Shown piece after piece: positions 8,321-17,578 of a DNA stretch of 64,000 nt. Both the position numbers and the translations under genes were made by a program. The DNA comes from an uncultured Chloroflexales bacterium (GTDB lineage Bacteria; Chloroflexota; Chloroflexia; Chloroflexales; Chloroflexaceae): NCBI GenBank assembly GCA_937902315.1, contig CALGUG010000019.1, forward strand, positions 124,001 through 188,000, given 5' to 3'. A model generated the notes under the pieces. The model was not told the origin of the DNA. It searched no databases and saw only the letters and a program-made list of their open reading frames with translations. How positions within the stretch are numbered: position 1 is the first letter of the stretch; each line of letters starts with the position of its first letter.

Positions 8321-9310
8321 TTATACAGGAAGCGCTGTTAAATACCACCTTATAACGCGTAGTGCTCGTAGCGTATTCCAGCGACTGGCTTGGCCCATCG
8401 TTTCGCCTAGTTCGAGCGGCATGTTGCCCGGGTAGCGCACATCAAGCAGCCAAGTGCCGTCTGGTCTGCGCTTTTGAAGCAGTACTTCGATCGCTTTCTC
8501 AAGGCGCTGGTCGGGCTTGAGACCCGCGTTGCGCATATAGTCGAGGCCGCGCAGCAGATCGTAGTGCCACCAGTATGGATAGGCGAAGCTCAGCCAATCG
8601 CTGCCGCTTTTGCGGTCGCGCTCGATCGGCTCGCCGGTCGATTTGCGGCAGAAGAGCTGGCGATCGAGCAGATACTCCTCTCCCGCGCGGCGGGCTTGGC
8701 TGATGCGAGGATCGCTGCCGAAGCGCTGTTCGTAGGCGAGCAAGGATTCGAGCACGCAGATTGTGGTATTGAATGACGATCTATTTGATTGGTTAGGCGC
8801 ATCACAATTCCAGCCACCATCGGCCAACTGCTCGCTCAGCAGACGTTCGATCAGCGGTCGCACATCTTGGCCGAAGTAGGCTCCGACAGCGGCGACCTGT
8901 GCGTTGATGCAGGGTTCGGTCTCGCCCTCGAAGAAGCGATTGTTATCAGCTTCTTGGGGTCCACAGCCGCGCCAAGTGACCTGATCGCGTACACGAGCGA
9001 GGGACTGACGCGCTGGGGCGCTTGCGGGGTCGAGCCCGAAGTCGCGCAGCAGCATCAACACATGCATGGTCGAATCCCAACCACGATTCCAAGCCGCCCC
9101 GCCCCAGCTCCCGTCTGCGGCCTGTTGGCCGAGCAATTGAGCACCCCAGCCCTCGCTAGCGACGCGCGCCCGTTCGGTGGCGACTTGCTCTTCTGGTACA
9201 TCGCTCAGATCGCGCAGCACCTGCCAGCGAATGGCCGGATCGGAGGCGAGTAGCCAAGCGATCAGTGCGGGATCAGCCTTCCAGTTTTGAGAAGAGAGAT
9301 CTATTCCCAT
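8321..9310 (-). CDS. Squalene-cyclase-like alpha/alpha-toroid protein
   Basis: A 329-residue soluble protein built of helical-barrel repeats. QW-type motifs recur: QQAADGSWGG, QLADGGWNCD and KRRPDGTWLLD. These are typical of terpene cyclase and prenyltransferase folds. At about half the length of a squalene-hopene cyclase it has a single barrel, and no DXDD cyclisation motif is visible, so a true cyclase is unlikely. Small proteins of this type are usually annotated as prenyltransferase-like or squalene-cyclase-like hypotheticals. No signal peptide. The ribosome binding site is weak. It stands alone, with no isoprenoid genes nearby. Confidence 0.7.
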   Translation of the reverse strand: MGIDLSSQNWKADPALIAWLLASDPAIRWQVLRDLSDVPEEQVATERARVASEGWGAQLLGQQAADGSWGGAAWNRGWDSTMHVLMLLRDFGLDPASAPARQSLARVRDQVTWRGCGPQEADNNRFFEGETEPCINAQVAAVGAYFGQDVRPLIERLLSEQLADGGWNCDAPNQSNRSSFNTTICVLESLLAYEQRFGSDPRISQARRAGEEYLLDRQLFCRKSTGEPIERDRKSGSDWLSFAYPYWWHYDLLRGLDYMRNAGLKPDQRLEKAIEVLLQKRRPDGTWLLDVRYPGNMPLELGETMGQASRWNTLRALRVIRWYLTALPV

Positions 9311-9489
9311 CAGCTTTTTCTTTCTCTCAAGACGATAGTGATAGGAAGAGGCGGAATGGAGGGGTCGAGCGAACTGTTTCTAGAAGTATAACGCAGTATG
9401 GCAAGCGAAAGATAGGCTATTGGGCTGAGTTTGGGGAGCGAGTGGAAAAAGCGAAGGGGATTGACGAAAGCGCCAATCCCCTTTTGCTT

Positions 9490-9593
9490 CTAAATCCGGC
9501 TGATTACGTTCTATTCGGCCTTCGGCAGAGTGGAACTTGACTATTTTTGTTGTGTGGAATTTCGCGCGGAGCGCGAAATTCCACACAACCCTT
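9490..9593 (+). repeat. Type A dispersed element, copy A2
   Basis: Terminal repeat remnant TAAATCCGGCTGATTA, then the full core GGCCTTCGGCAGAGTGGAAC at 9516, then a perfect 19-bp stem with a GGA loop (9549-9589). It lies between the toroid gene and the GH2 gene. A different stem sequence occupies the same position in copies A1 and A8. Confidence 0.85.
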
Positions 9594-9624
9594 TCCCTTT
9601 TGGTATGAGGGGTGTTGCTTGCGC

Positions 9625-12396
9625 TTAGGCGCGGGCGGTGTGAGCGATCAGGTCGTTGACCATAATGGTGGCGACCGGATTCTTGCCGATGTATTGGCTC
9701 AGGTTGAAGGTGCTCACCATAACGCGGCCCAAGCCAACACGGCGTTCGGCGACCAAACCGACGATGTTGTGCAGCCAGCCGACCGCCAGACCAGCGTGAA
9801 CCTCTTCGGCGTAGTTGCGCGTGCTGAGGCCCTGGATCACGTGATCGGGGATCAGATCAGCGAAGGCGAAGTTGAGTACGCCGCCGGTCGGGATATCGCC
9901 GAAGATCGTGTCTTGGCGGATCCAGTTGAAGTTGCTGGCCCAGTCGCCCTGCCACTTCGAACCTTGGCGCGCGGCGATATGCAGGCCGTTGATGGTGCTC
10001 TGCTGGCTCTCGGTCGACTCGGCCAAGAAGAGCACCTTACCGCCATCTTGGGCGTATTCGCGCAGCTCGTCGGTCATCACAGTGGTGACAACGACAGCAG
10101 CGGCGCTGCGATCGGCGGTCACGTTGTAGCCCAAAGCCTTGAGCGACTCGGCTAGCTCGCTGCTGGTAGCGTAGACCGCCGGGCCGTTGTTGACGCTGGC
10201 CTTGGCGCGCGGGAAGGCGTAGAAGTCGTGGTGGTTTTGGGCCACGACCGTGCCATCGCTGCCAACGATGCGCAGCTCAACCCGCAGGCGGGTGCTAGCG
10301 CTGATGGCCGGAACCGTGAAGCTGATCTCGCCCAACTCGCTAACGCGAGCGAAGGTCGCCTTGATGTCGCTGATCTTGCCGTTGATCTGGGGCTGCTCGA
10401 GCACCGACCACTCTAGGCTGGCGCCGCTCAGATCTTTGCTCGAGTAGTGCGAGAAGAGCAGCTTGAGGCTGGCGCTGTCGCCCTCCCAGAGCGGAACCTG
10501 CTCCCAGAGCGGCACGATCACATCGTCGCCGTTGACCTGGTGGAAGTATTCGAAGTAAGCCTTGGGATTGCGGCAGAGGTCGAGCAGACCGTTGCATTCC
10601 CAGTTCACATCGGTGAACTCGGTGATCACATAGCCGGTGATCGGAGCGTGGCGGCGCATCTGCTCGATTTCGTGCTTCATCGCCACAAACTGCATGCCTT
10701 GGCTGGCCTTCGAGAGGTTCGAGAGCGTGCCGAAGACTTTGTCGAGGTGGTACTGCTTGAAGCGGTACTGCACATCGTGGGGGTACACTTCGCCCGCGCC
10801 ACGATCCATACCGGTCTGGAACCACCACGGCTCTTTGCCGCCGTAGCCCGCCAACAGTTGATCGACATCGGGCAGACCCCAGTTGCCGAACTCGGAAACG
10901 ATCAGCGGCTCTTCTTTGCTGCGGCGTACTTCGGGCAGCACCTTGCGCGCGATCGGCGCCCAAGGATCGCGGTTGTAGTCGCGAACGTTTTCGAAGTTCT
11001 CGTAATCGAAGGCGTAGCTCCAGTCGGGGCGATTGGCGAAGATCTCGCACCAGCGATCCCACGAGCGGTAGTGATCGGGCACCGAGTAGTAGACATGGAA
11101 GTCATCGAGATCGCTGACGACGTGGAAGTTGCCGTGGCAGCCGGAGTTATCGACCACCAAGCGGGTCGGGTCGAGCTGCTTCATAAAGTCGTAAGTCTGG
11201 GCCAGCCAAGCGCGATGGTCGGCGTTGAACATCAGGTCGGTGCCCCAGTTCTCGTTGATGATCGTCCAGATGATGATCGACGGGTGGTTCCAGTCGCGCT
11301 CGACCATACCGGTCAGGGTCGCCTTGGCACGCTCCTTAACCGCCGGAGTCAGCAGATTCCAGTTGGGCAGCTCGGTCCAGATCAAGATACCAGCGCGGTC
11401 GGCGGCGTCGTAGTAGCGCGGATCGGTGATCTTGATGTGGGTGCGGATACAGTTCAGGCCCAGCTTCTTGGCCTTGGCGAACTGATCATCGAGCTCGGCG
11501 TCGCTGAAGACGGTGTACTGACCGTGGGGGTAGTAGTCTTGGTCGAGCGCGCCGCGCAGATAGATCGGCCGTCCGTTGAGGGTGATGGCGCCGTTGGCGG
11601 TGCCGACGGTGCGCATACCGAAGCTAGCCGAGAGGCTGTCATCGCCCAGCTCGGCGCTCAGCTTATAGAGGTTGGGCTGATCGATATCCCACAGAATCGG
11701 GTCGCTGATCGGCAGCGTGACGCTGTAGCTGCTTTGGCCAGCGCTCAGCTCGAAGCTGCTCTCGCTGTTTTGGCCGTTCGGCGCGGTCAAGTTCAGCTTG
11801 AGGCTGCTGTCGGCGCCGAGAGCTTGGTTAAGGAAGATCTCGACCTGAGCCTGCTCTTGGGCAACTTGTGGCGTAACTTTAATGCGGCTAATATAGGTTT
11901 TCGGGCGAACCTCAAGCGTGACGCTCTGCCAGATACCGCCGATAGCGCCGTACCAGCTTTGCTTGCCGTGGGGCACTTCGTCGAAAGGATACTGCCCAAA
12001 GGTCGCGCTGTCGTTGTTATCTGGATCAACAACCCGCACAAGCACTTCGTTCTCTTGGCCAGGGACCAAAGAGCTTACTTCGAATTCAAAAGGCAGATAG
12101 CCGCCTTCGTGCTCGCCTAACAAATTGCCGTTTACCCAAACGGTTGCGTGATAATCGACTGCTCCAAAATGCAGCACAGCGACCTGTTGCTTATCGTCGA
12201 ATTGAGGAGCAGTGAAGCTGCGTCGATACCAAGCGGTACCACCCTTCTCTTGCAGCTCGGGGATCTGAACCTGCCAAGGGCCGGGCACGTGAATCGACTG
12301 CGGAGTGATTGACTTCACAGTATCGGGAGACAGTGTCTGTTTGGCATCAAAGACAAACTCCCACTGTCCATCGAGGGACAAACTGGTGCGGGTCAT
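9625..12396 (-). CDS. Glycoside hydrolase family 2 (beta-galactosidase/glucuronidase type)
   Basis: A 923-residue enzyme. The N-terminal sugar-binding jelly roll (LSLDGQWEF, GAVDYHATVWVNG) is followed by an Ig-like domain and a TIM barrel. The acid/base Glu is E382 in NHPSIIIWTIINENWG and the nucleophile is E502 in LIVSEFGNWG. The last 200 residues carry a beta domain and a region resembling a glutamine-amidotransferase-like fold (GKVLFLAES). It should hydrolyse terminal beta-linked galactose, glucuronic acid or mannose in the cytoplasm, since no signal peptide is present. Which sugar cannot be read. The ATG at 12396 has GAGGAG seven bases upstream. The longer ORF to 12597 runs into a dispersed repeat and is rejected. 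It stands alone, but a ROK kinase lies nearby. Confidence 0.92.
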   Translation of the reverse strand: MTRTSLSLDGQWEFVFDAKQTLSPDTVKSITPQSIHVPGPWQVQIPELQEKGGTAWYRRSFTAPQFDDKQQVAVLHFGAVDYHATVWVNGNLLGEHEGGYLPFEFEVSSLVPGQENEVLVRVVDPDNNDSATFGQYPFDEVPHGKQSWYGAIGGIWQSVTLEVRPKTYISRIKVTPQVAQEQAQVEIFLNQALGADSSLKLNLTAPNGQNSESSFELSAGQSSYSVTLPISDPILWDIDQPNLYKLSAELGDDSLSASFGMRTVGTANGAITLNGRPIYLRGALDQDYYPHGQYTVFSDAELDDQFAKAKKLGLNCIRTHIKITDPRYYDAADRAGILIWTELPNWNLLTPAVKERAKATLTGMVERDWNHPSIIIWTIINENWGTDLMFNADHRAWLAQTYDFMKQLDPTRLVVDNSGCHGNFHVVSDLDDFHVYYSVPDHYRSWDRWCEIFANRPDWSYAFDYENFENVRDYNRDPWAPIARKVLPEVRRSKEEPLIVSEFGNWGLPDVDQLLAGYGGKEPWWFQTGMDRGAGEVYPHDVQYRFKQYHLDKVFGTLSNLSKASQGMQFVAMKHEIEQMRRHAPITGYVITEFTDVNWECNGLLDLCRNPKAYFEYFHQVNGDDVIVPLWEQVPLWEGDSASLKLLFSHYSSKDLSGASLEWSVLEQPQINGKISDIKATFARVSELGEISFTVPAISASTRLRVELRIVGSDGTVVAQNHHDFYAFPRAKASVNNGPAVYATSSELAESLKALGYNVTADRSAAAVVVTTVMTDELREYAQDGGKVLFLAESTESQQSTINGLHIAARQGSKWQGDWASNFNWIRQDTIFGDIPTGGVLNFAFADLIPDHVIQGLSTRNYAEEVHAGLAVGWLHNIVGLVAERRVGLGRVMVSTFNLSQYIGKNPVATIMVNDLIAHTARA

Positions 12397-12471
12397 TGCA
12401 CATCTCCTCAGAGTTATACATTTAGGCGAAACGTGCCCATATTGTACCGCAGGAACGCATTTGTCATGCAG

Positions 12472-12600
12472 CTGTGGCGGAGAGGCCTCGACCCTCCCAT
12501 TCGGCTTCTGGCGCGTCCGCCCCCGGCTATCAGAGCGCCTTCCATCCATTCGGCGCCTAGTGCGCAGCTTGCGCTGCGAGCTGCCTGGCGCAGCCACTAA
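12472..12600 (+). repeat. Type B dispersed element, copy B3
   Basis: GGCGGAGAGG arm at 12477 and B core at 12511, continuing with a G+C-rich tail that includes CAGCTTGCGCTG. It lies in the divergent gap between the GH2 and aminotransferase genes, one of the few copies placed between two 5' ends. No other feature was identified in the 12397-12856 gap. Confidence 0.75.
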
Positions 12601-12856
12601 GCAGCTTCAAAGCCTGTATCGCGCCGCTGTTCCAAGATACGCTTAAAAACAGGCCCTTTCGCAATGGAACAAAAGCTGTGGAAAGAACCAAAAATGATGA
12701 AATTCGCAATGAGGCGCTAGAGGCACAATGTTGTGTAAGCGAAGGGTTGACGCCCAAGCGCTGCGAGCTGTGGGGATGTGCTTTTGAGAGAAAAATCAAC
12801 CTTGAGCATGCGGTACAATAGCTTAACATTCGATGATGCAATGTAAGGAGCGCCCC

Positions 12857-14278
12857 ATGACGACTGATCCTCAAAGCTCAATCAATGATCTTCCTGAAGA
12901 AGTGCAGACCCATGCGGCTGCATACGACGATCCGATTTATCAGAAAGCGCTTGACCACGTTTGGATCCACACTGTCAACTATGTTGAACTGGCCGAAAAA
13001 CGCGGTCTAGTCGTATTCGATCGCGGTGAAGGCAGCACCCTCTACGATACCAAAGGCAACGCTTGGATCGATGCCTTGGCGGGCCTGTGGGTGGTCAATG
13101 CCGGTCACGGTCGCGCCGAAATCGCCGATGCTATGGCGGCCCAAGCGCGCAAGTTAGGCTACGTTTCTTCCGCTTCTTACACCTCGGTTCCGGCCGTTCA
13201 GTTGGCCGAGACGCTCGCCAGCATCACCCCCGGCGATCTAAGCCGCGTCTTCTTCTCGTCGGGCGGCTCGGAAGCCGTCGAGACCGCCTTGAAGATCGCC
13301 AAGCAGGTCCAAGCCTTGCGTGGCTTCCCCAAGCGCTACAAAGTCATCGCTCGCCGTGGCTCGTACCATGGCATGACCTTTGGCGCCATGAGCCTCACCA
13401 CCGGCAACCGCACCCTGCAAGAGCGCTTCTTCGGCCCCTTGATGGATGGCGTCTACCATGTTCCTTCGCCCAACCGCTATCGCAATGACTTTGGCATCGA
13501 AGGCGAAGAGGGCGACGTTATGTGCGCCAAGTGGGTCGAGCAAGAGATCCTCTTCCAAGGCCCCGAAACGGTCGCCGCTGTGATCGCCGAGCCGATCTCG
13601 TCTTCGAACGGCGTGCATATTCCTTCGCCCAAGTATTGGCAACTGTTGCGCGAGATCTGCGATCGCCACGGCGTACTGCTGATCGCCGACGAGGTGATCA
13701 ACGGCTTCGGGCGCACCGGCAAGTGGTTCGCCATGGAGCACTTCGGCGTTGTGCCCGACATTATGACCATGGCCAAGGGCATCACCAGCGGTTATGCGCC
13801 GCTGGCGGCCACCATTGTGCGCCCCGAGGTCTTCGAAGTCTTTATGTCGGAGAAGAACACTATCAGCCACCTCTTGACCTTCGGCGGTCAAGCGGTCGCT
13901 GCGGCTGCCGCCATCAAGAACATCGAGATTATGGCTCGCGAGCGTCTGCCCGAGCGCGCCGCCGAGATGGGCGAATACTTGGGCGCTGGCCTCAACAGCC
14001 TCAAAGATAAGCACCCCACTGTGGGCGATGTGCGCGGTTTGGGCCTGCTCTACTGTATGGAGATCGTCAAGAACAAAGAGACCAAAGAGAAGTGGGCCCG
14101 CGATTCAGACTACATCAAGCGCCTGCACGAACTGGCAATGGAGCGCCGTTTCTTAACCCGCGTTTGGGAACTGCTGCACATTGCGCCGCCGCTGGTTATC
14201 ACCCGCGAGGAGATCGACCGCATCGTAGCGATCTTAGACGATATGTTGACGATCGCCGAGCGCGAATTCGGCTACTAA
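12857..14278 (+). CDS. Class III aminotransferase (omega-amino acid:pyruvate type)
   Basis: A 473-residue PLP enzyme of fold type I. Visible marks are the glycine-rich cofactor phosphate loop SSGGSEAVETALK, the Tyr-His stacking pair in RRGSYHGMTFGA, the Asp of LLIADEVINGFGRTGKWFA that contacts the pyridine nitrogen, and the Schiff-base lysine K307 in MTMAKGITSGYAP. This layout fits beta-alanine or omega-amino acid:pyruvate aminotransferases and polyamine transaminases rather than acetylornithine enzymes. The exact donor is not readable. AAGGAG lies eight bases upstream of the ATG at 12857. It is monocistronic, with a terminator at 14501. Confidence 0.9.
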   Translation: MTTDPQSSINDLPEEVQTHAAAYDDPIYQKALDHVWIHTVNYVELAEKRGLVVFDRGEGSTLYDTKGNAWIDALAGLWVVNAGHGRAEIADAMAAQARKLGYVSSASYTSVPAVQLAETLASITPGDLSRVFFSSGGSEAVETALKIAKQVQALRGFPKRYKVIARRGSYHGMTFGAMSLTTGNRTLQERFFGPLMDGVYHVPSPNRYRNDFGIEGEEGDVMCAKWVEQEILFQGPETVAAVIAEPISSSNGVHIPSPKYWQLLREICDRHGVLLIADEVINGFGRTGKWFAMEHFGVVPDIMTMAKGITSGYAPLAATIVRPEVFEVFMSEKNTISHLLTFGGQAVAAAAAIKNIEIMARERLPERAAEMGEYLGAGLNSLKDKHPTVGDVRGLGLLYCMEIVKNKETKEKWARDSDYIKRLHELAMERRFLTRVWELLHIAPPLVITREEIDRIVAILDDMLTIAEREFGY

Positions 14279-14309
14279 GCCAACCTGACGGGCAATGTCA
14301 GTTGGGAGC

Positions 14310-14460
14310 GGCTTCGTTTTGGGGGCTATCGGCGCACACAACTAGCGGCCCATTGTGGCGGGCGGGATGTTGATAGCCGCAGGCGGACGCGCCAAGGACC
14401 GCATGGAGGCGAGCAGCCCTCGCCGCCAGCATGCTGAAACGCAGCAAGCGGATGTGTTCT
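14310..14460 (-). repeat. Type B dispersed element, copy B11
   Basis: An inverted B core (ATAGCCGCAGGCGGACGCG at about 14373), partner arm CGCCGCCAGCATGCTGAA and terminal repeat remnant AGCAAGCGGATGTG. It sits between the convergent aminotransferase and ROK genes. Confidence 0.75.
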
Positions 14461-14500
14461 CTCAAGCTGCTGGATGTGTGAATGATCGGTTGACATAACA

Positions 14501-14537
14501 AAGAGGGAGGCCAATCACTGGTCTCCCTCTTATTTTT
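14501..14537 (+). terminator. Rho-independent terminator between convergent genes
   Basis: 13-bp arms with one G-T pair (AAGAGGGAGGCCA / TGGTCTCCCTCTT) and a 5-base loop, followed by ATTTTTT on the plus strand. It ends the aminotransferase transcript and could also act on the opposing ROK transcript. Confidence 0.75.
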
Positions 14538-14551
14538 TGGCTGTGTTCGAT

Positions 14552-15598
14552 TTAGGCCATGCCCAAGCGGTCGCGATAGAGTGCAACCAGCGCAGCGCCG
14601 ATCGCTTGCGACAGATCGCCCAAAGCAGCCGGAGCGATCACAATCGAGTCGCGCTGAGACGGCCAGAGGTTCGGCATAGCGGTCTCGCGCACGATGCGCA
14701 GGTAGCGCGAGCGGAACTCGTCGCTGGTGGCTTCGGGGTCCATCAGACCGCCGCCGATCACAAAGTATTTGGCGTCGAAGGCCATGGCCAAGTTGGCGAC
14801 GTGGTAGCCCATAGCGCGCGCTTGGAAATCGAAGATCTCGTTCGCGAGCGGATCGCCCTTCTGAGCCAGACCGCGCAGCGAGAAGGCGCGCTCTTTCATG
14901 CTCAGCGGCGAGCTAGCCAACTCGTGGTCGGGGTAGTTCGCCAGCTTCTCTTCTAGCAGATAGGGCAGGCCCGAAAGCGCGGTATAGACCTCGAAGCAGC
15001 CCCAGGTGCGGCCACAACCACAGGGATAGGCTTTGATGCCCAGCTCGTGCAGAGGCGCGGGCATATGGCCACACTCAGCGCCAGCCAAGGTATCGCCGTC
15101 TAGTGGCAGACCGTTGGCGTCGATGAAAGCGGCGCCCAAACCCGAGCCGGGGGCTAGCATCACCACTGTGCCCTTGTTGTTGCCGCGCACATGCTGAGCC
15201 TCGGCCACACCGCCCATATTGCCGTCGTTGCCGACCACAACTGGAATCTCGCGGCCAGCTTTTTCGGCTAGTGCTTGGCTATAAGCGGTGTGTACATCGA
15301 AACCAGCGAAGCTAGCGGGCAGGTTCGGCGATTTGTCGAGCACGCCATAGGCCTGATAAGGGCCGGGGATTGCCAGACCAACACCCTTGACCTGATCCCA
15401 GCTGAGCTGATTCTGCTCGAGATAGTTTGTAACTGCTGTGACCCAGCCCTGAACCATAACCTCGCGGCCAAGGCTAGCATTGGTTGATTGCTGGAGGAGA
15501 CGGGTCGAAATCGGCGTTCCGTCGCTCCAAACACCACCAACTTTGGAGGTGGTTGCACCACTATCGGTGCCGATATACACATGCTGCGCTGCGCTCAT
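14552..15598 (-). CDS. ROK family sugar kinase (glucokinase-like)
   Basis: A 348-residue actin-fold kinase. The N-terminal phosphate-binding loop is YIGTDSGATTSKVG. The second phosphate motif and catalytic region is VVVGNDGNMGGVAEA, where the Asp would be the base. The adenosine loop appears as VVMLAPGSGLGAAFI. The ROK zinc signature is present as AECGH and YPCGCGRTWGCFE. It has no N-terminal helix-turn-helix, so it is a kinase rather than a repressor. It likely phosphorylates glucose, N-acetylglucosamine or a related hexose from ATP. The neighbouring GH2 enzyme would supply free sugar. A GAAGGT upstream gives a moderate ribosome binding site. Confidence 0.87.
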   Translation of the reverse strand: MSAAQHVYIGTDSGATTSKVGGVWSDGTPISTRLLQQSTNASLGREVMVQGWVTAVTNYLEQNQLSWDQVKGVGLAIPGPYQAYGVLDKSPNLPASFAGFDVHTAYSQALAEKAGREIPVVVGNDGNMGGVAEAQHVRGNNKGTVVMLAPGSGLGAAFIDANGLPLDGDTLAGAECGHMPAPLHELGIKAYPCGCGRTWGCFEVYTALSGLPYLLEEKLANYPDHELASSPLSMKERAFSLRGLAQKGDPLANEIFDFQARAMGYHVANLAMAFDAKYFVIGGGLMDPEATSDEFRSRYLRIVRETAMPNLWPSQRDSIVIAPAALGDLSQAIGAALVALYRDRLGMA

Positions 15599-15748
15599 CC
15601 TACTGTACCTTCAGCTTTCTATCTGACGTATTGCTATGCGATTGTGATGAGGATACGTTTGAATAATTTCTAACCATTATGAGGCGCTCAAAAGCGCATC
15701 ATGCTCTGCGAACAAGCAGACACCCGAGTGCCTACCTTCTATCATACC

Positions 15749-17098
15749 CTATTTTGCGGCGAACGCTTCAATGAAGTTGCCCATCCAGCGCATAGCCAAC
15801 CAGTAGTCTTCGATGCGGATATTTTCGTTGGGCGCGTGCACTTGAGTGCCGTGATAGCCCGCTCCTGCACCGCTGGTTACAGGCGTGCCGAGCGCTTGGC
15901 AGAGCGGATACATCGGTCCGGTACCTGCCATGGTCGGGTAGACGATCGGTTCGAGATTGTAGGTCTTGCGGGCCGACTCGACCGCCGCGCGTACAACCGC
16001 CGAGTTGAGATCGCTGCGGGCCGCATGCTCGCCGCCCAACTGCACGATCTCGATATCGTTGAAGCCGTTGTTGTCGAGGTGGGCGCGCAGTTTGGCCGCG
16101 ATATCGTCGGGATCCATATCGGGCACCAGACGGAAGTCGATCTTGGCACGTGCCTCGGAGGGCAGCACAGTCTTTGAGCCTTCGCCGGTGTAGCCACTCA
16201 CCAAACCGCAGATCGTACAGGTCGGGTCGAAGAGGTGGCTCTTAAGGCGCTCGATGCCCGTCATGCCGTTGATAAAGGCTGGAATGCCGAAATCGGCTAG
16301 CAGTTCGGCGTCGTTATCGGGGATACTGGCCAGAGCGGCGATATCAGCTTCCGATGGCGGGCGAATGTCGTCGTAGAAGCCCGGGATAAGTACGCGACCA
16401 TCGGGCGACTTCAGAGTCGAAAGCGCCCAGATCAGTCGCCATGCCGGGTTGGGCACCACCGCGCCGTACTGCGAGTGCAGATCTTGCGATGCGCCGCGCA
16501 CTACCAGTTCGACGTACTGAATGCCCTTGGCGCCCGCCGTGATCACCGGACGCTCGTCGATGTTGCGCCCGCCCGTCTCCCACAGACAGCCGTCGGCTTT
16601 GAGCAGCTCGGCGTAGTCGCGGCAGACCGCAGGCAGGGTGCGCGAACCGATCTCTTCTTCGCCTTCGATCGCGAAGATAACCTTGATCGGCAGTTCGCCC
16701 CGTGTTGCCATCCACGCTTCAAGCGCTTGAATGCGCAGCATGAGGTTGCCTTTGTTGTCGGCGACGCCGCGTCCATAGAGCTTGCCGTCGCGCTCGGTCG
16801 GCTCGAAGGGCGGCGAGTGCCACAGTTCGAGCGGCTCGGCTGGCTGAACATCGTAGTGATCGTAGATCAAGAGCGTGCGGTCGCCGCTACCGAGGGTGGC
16901 GTACACCATAGGCGAGCCGCCATCGGCTTCCAGCAGTTTAACTTCGGCACCGAGCCGCTCGAGGCGCGCCCGTACCATGGCGGCTGTTTCGGCAATTCCC
17001 ACGTTCTGTGCTGCGACCGAAGGCTGGCGAACCAAGGCCTTCAGTTCATCGAGGAACCGTGCTTTATGAGCATCAATATAGGCATCAAATGTGCTCAT
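15749..17098 (-). CDS. M20 family metallodipeptidase
   Basis: A 449-residue M20 peptidase, close in length and order to cytosolic non-specific dipeptidase/carnosinase types. The first metal-binding His and following Asp are H81 and D83 in LIYDHYDVQP. The bridging Asp is D114 in GRGVADNKG. The catalytic Glu pair lies in FAIEGEEEIGS (residues 147-149). The dimerisation domain lies roughly at 210-330. It should cleave dipeptides or N-acyl amino acids in the cytoplasm with two zinc or manganese ions. AAGGAGGG before the ATG is a strong ribosome binding site. A TATAAT promoter lies 45 bases upstream. Confidence 0.9.
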   Translation of the reverse strand: MSTFDAYIDAHKARFLDELKALVRQPSVAAQNVGIAETAAMVRARLERLGAEVKLLEADGGSPMVYATLGSGDRTLLIYDHYDVQPAEPLELWHSPPFEPTERDGKLYGRGVADNKGNLMLRIQALEAWMATRGELPIKVIFAIEGEEEIGSRTLPAVCRDYAELLKADGCLWETGGRNIDERPVITAGAKGIQYVELVVRGASQDLHSQYGAVVPNPAWRLIWALSTLKSPDGRVLIPGFYDDIRPPSEADIAALASIPDNDAELLADFGIPAFINGMTGIERLKSHLFDPTCTICGLVSGYTGEGSKTVLPSEARAKIDFRLVPDMDPDDIAAKLRAHLDNNGFNDIEIVQLGGEHAARSDLNSAVVRAAVESARKTYNLEPIVYPTMAGTGPMYPLCQALGTPVTSGAGAGYHGTQVHAPNENIRIEDYWLAMRWMGNFIEAFAAK

Positions 17099-17142
17099 AA
17101 TCCCTCCTTATGCGCTTGTGGTGGCGTATACGTGTATGGCAG

Positions 17143-17151
17143 ATTATAGCA
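17143..17151 (-). promoter_or_regulatory. Extended -10 promoter (TGCTATAAT) for the M20 peptidase
   Basis: Read on the minus strand, TGCTATAAT ends at 17143, 45 bases before the peptidase ATG. No clear -35 box. Confidence 0.55.
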
Positions 17152-17309
17152 TTGTTATGTGGGCCCAAAACAGCGCCGTTTTTACGCGCTGGGCACGCCT
17201 TGCGACGATCTGACGGCGAGCTTTGCGACTTTTGACCTTAGATACGCTCGGCCGTTTGGCGTATACTTGTCGTACAGCCCTTGCGAACGACCTGCTCGAT
17301 CCTTGTAGT

Positions 17310-17400
17310 CTTTGGCGGAGAGGCTGCTAGCCCCCATGCGGTCCTCACCGCGTCCGCCTCCGGCTATCAACATCCCGCCCAACAAACGAGAGCTGTAGCT
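17310..17400 (+). repeat. Type B dispersed element, copy B4
   Basis: TTGGCGGAGAGG arm at 17313 and B core at 17348. It lies in the divergent gap between the M20 gene and the toroid/DUF4430 operon. No other feature except the promoters is seen in this gap. Confidence 0.7.
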
Positions 17401-17511
17401 GCGCGCCGAGAGCGCCCGAAAACGTGATGAGGCGAACCTGCTTCGAACGCTAGCTGTTTGCGCCGCTCGCTCTGAAACGGGCGATGACGGCCATGCTGGC
17501 TCGCCGAGCTT

Positions 17512-17540
17512 TTGTCTGAAGCCACTTGGGCTGCTACAAT
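17512..17540 (+). promoter_or_regulatory. Sigma-70-type promoter TTGTCT-N17-TACAAT
   Basis: A -35-like TTGTCT (17512-17517) and an extended -10 TGCTACAAT (ending 17540) with a 17-base spacer, 38 bases before the toroid gene ATG. Confidence 0.6.
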
Positions 17541-17578
17541 AGCTAGCCGAGCGAGACCGACTTACTTGTGAGGTTGTT

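Noticed and set aside
10447..12120. Plus-strand ORF of 557 codons inside the GH2 gene
   Set aside because: It is antisense to a complete GH2 enzyme with intact catalytic residues and has no ribosome binding site or recognisable motif. It is a shadow caused by codon bias.
12397..12597. N-terminal extension of the GH2 ORF
   Set aside because: It is read from dispersed repeat B3, and a GAGGAG site marks the ATG at 12396.
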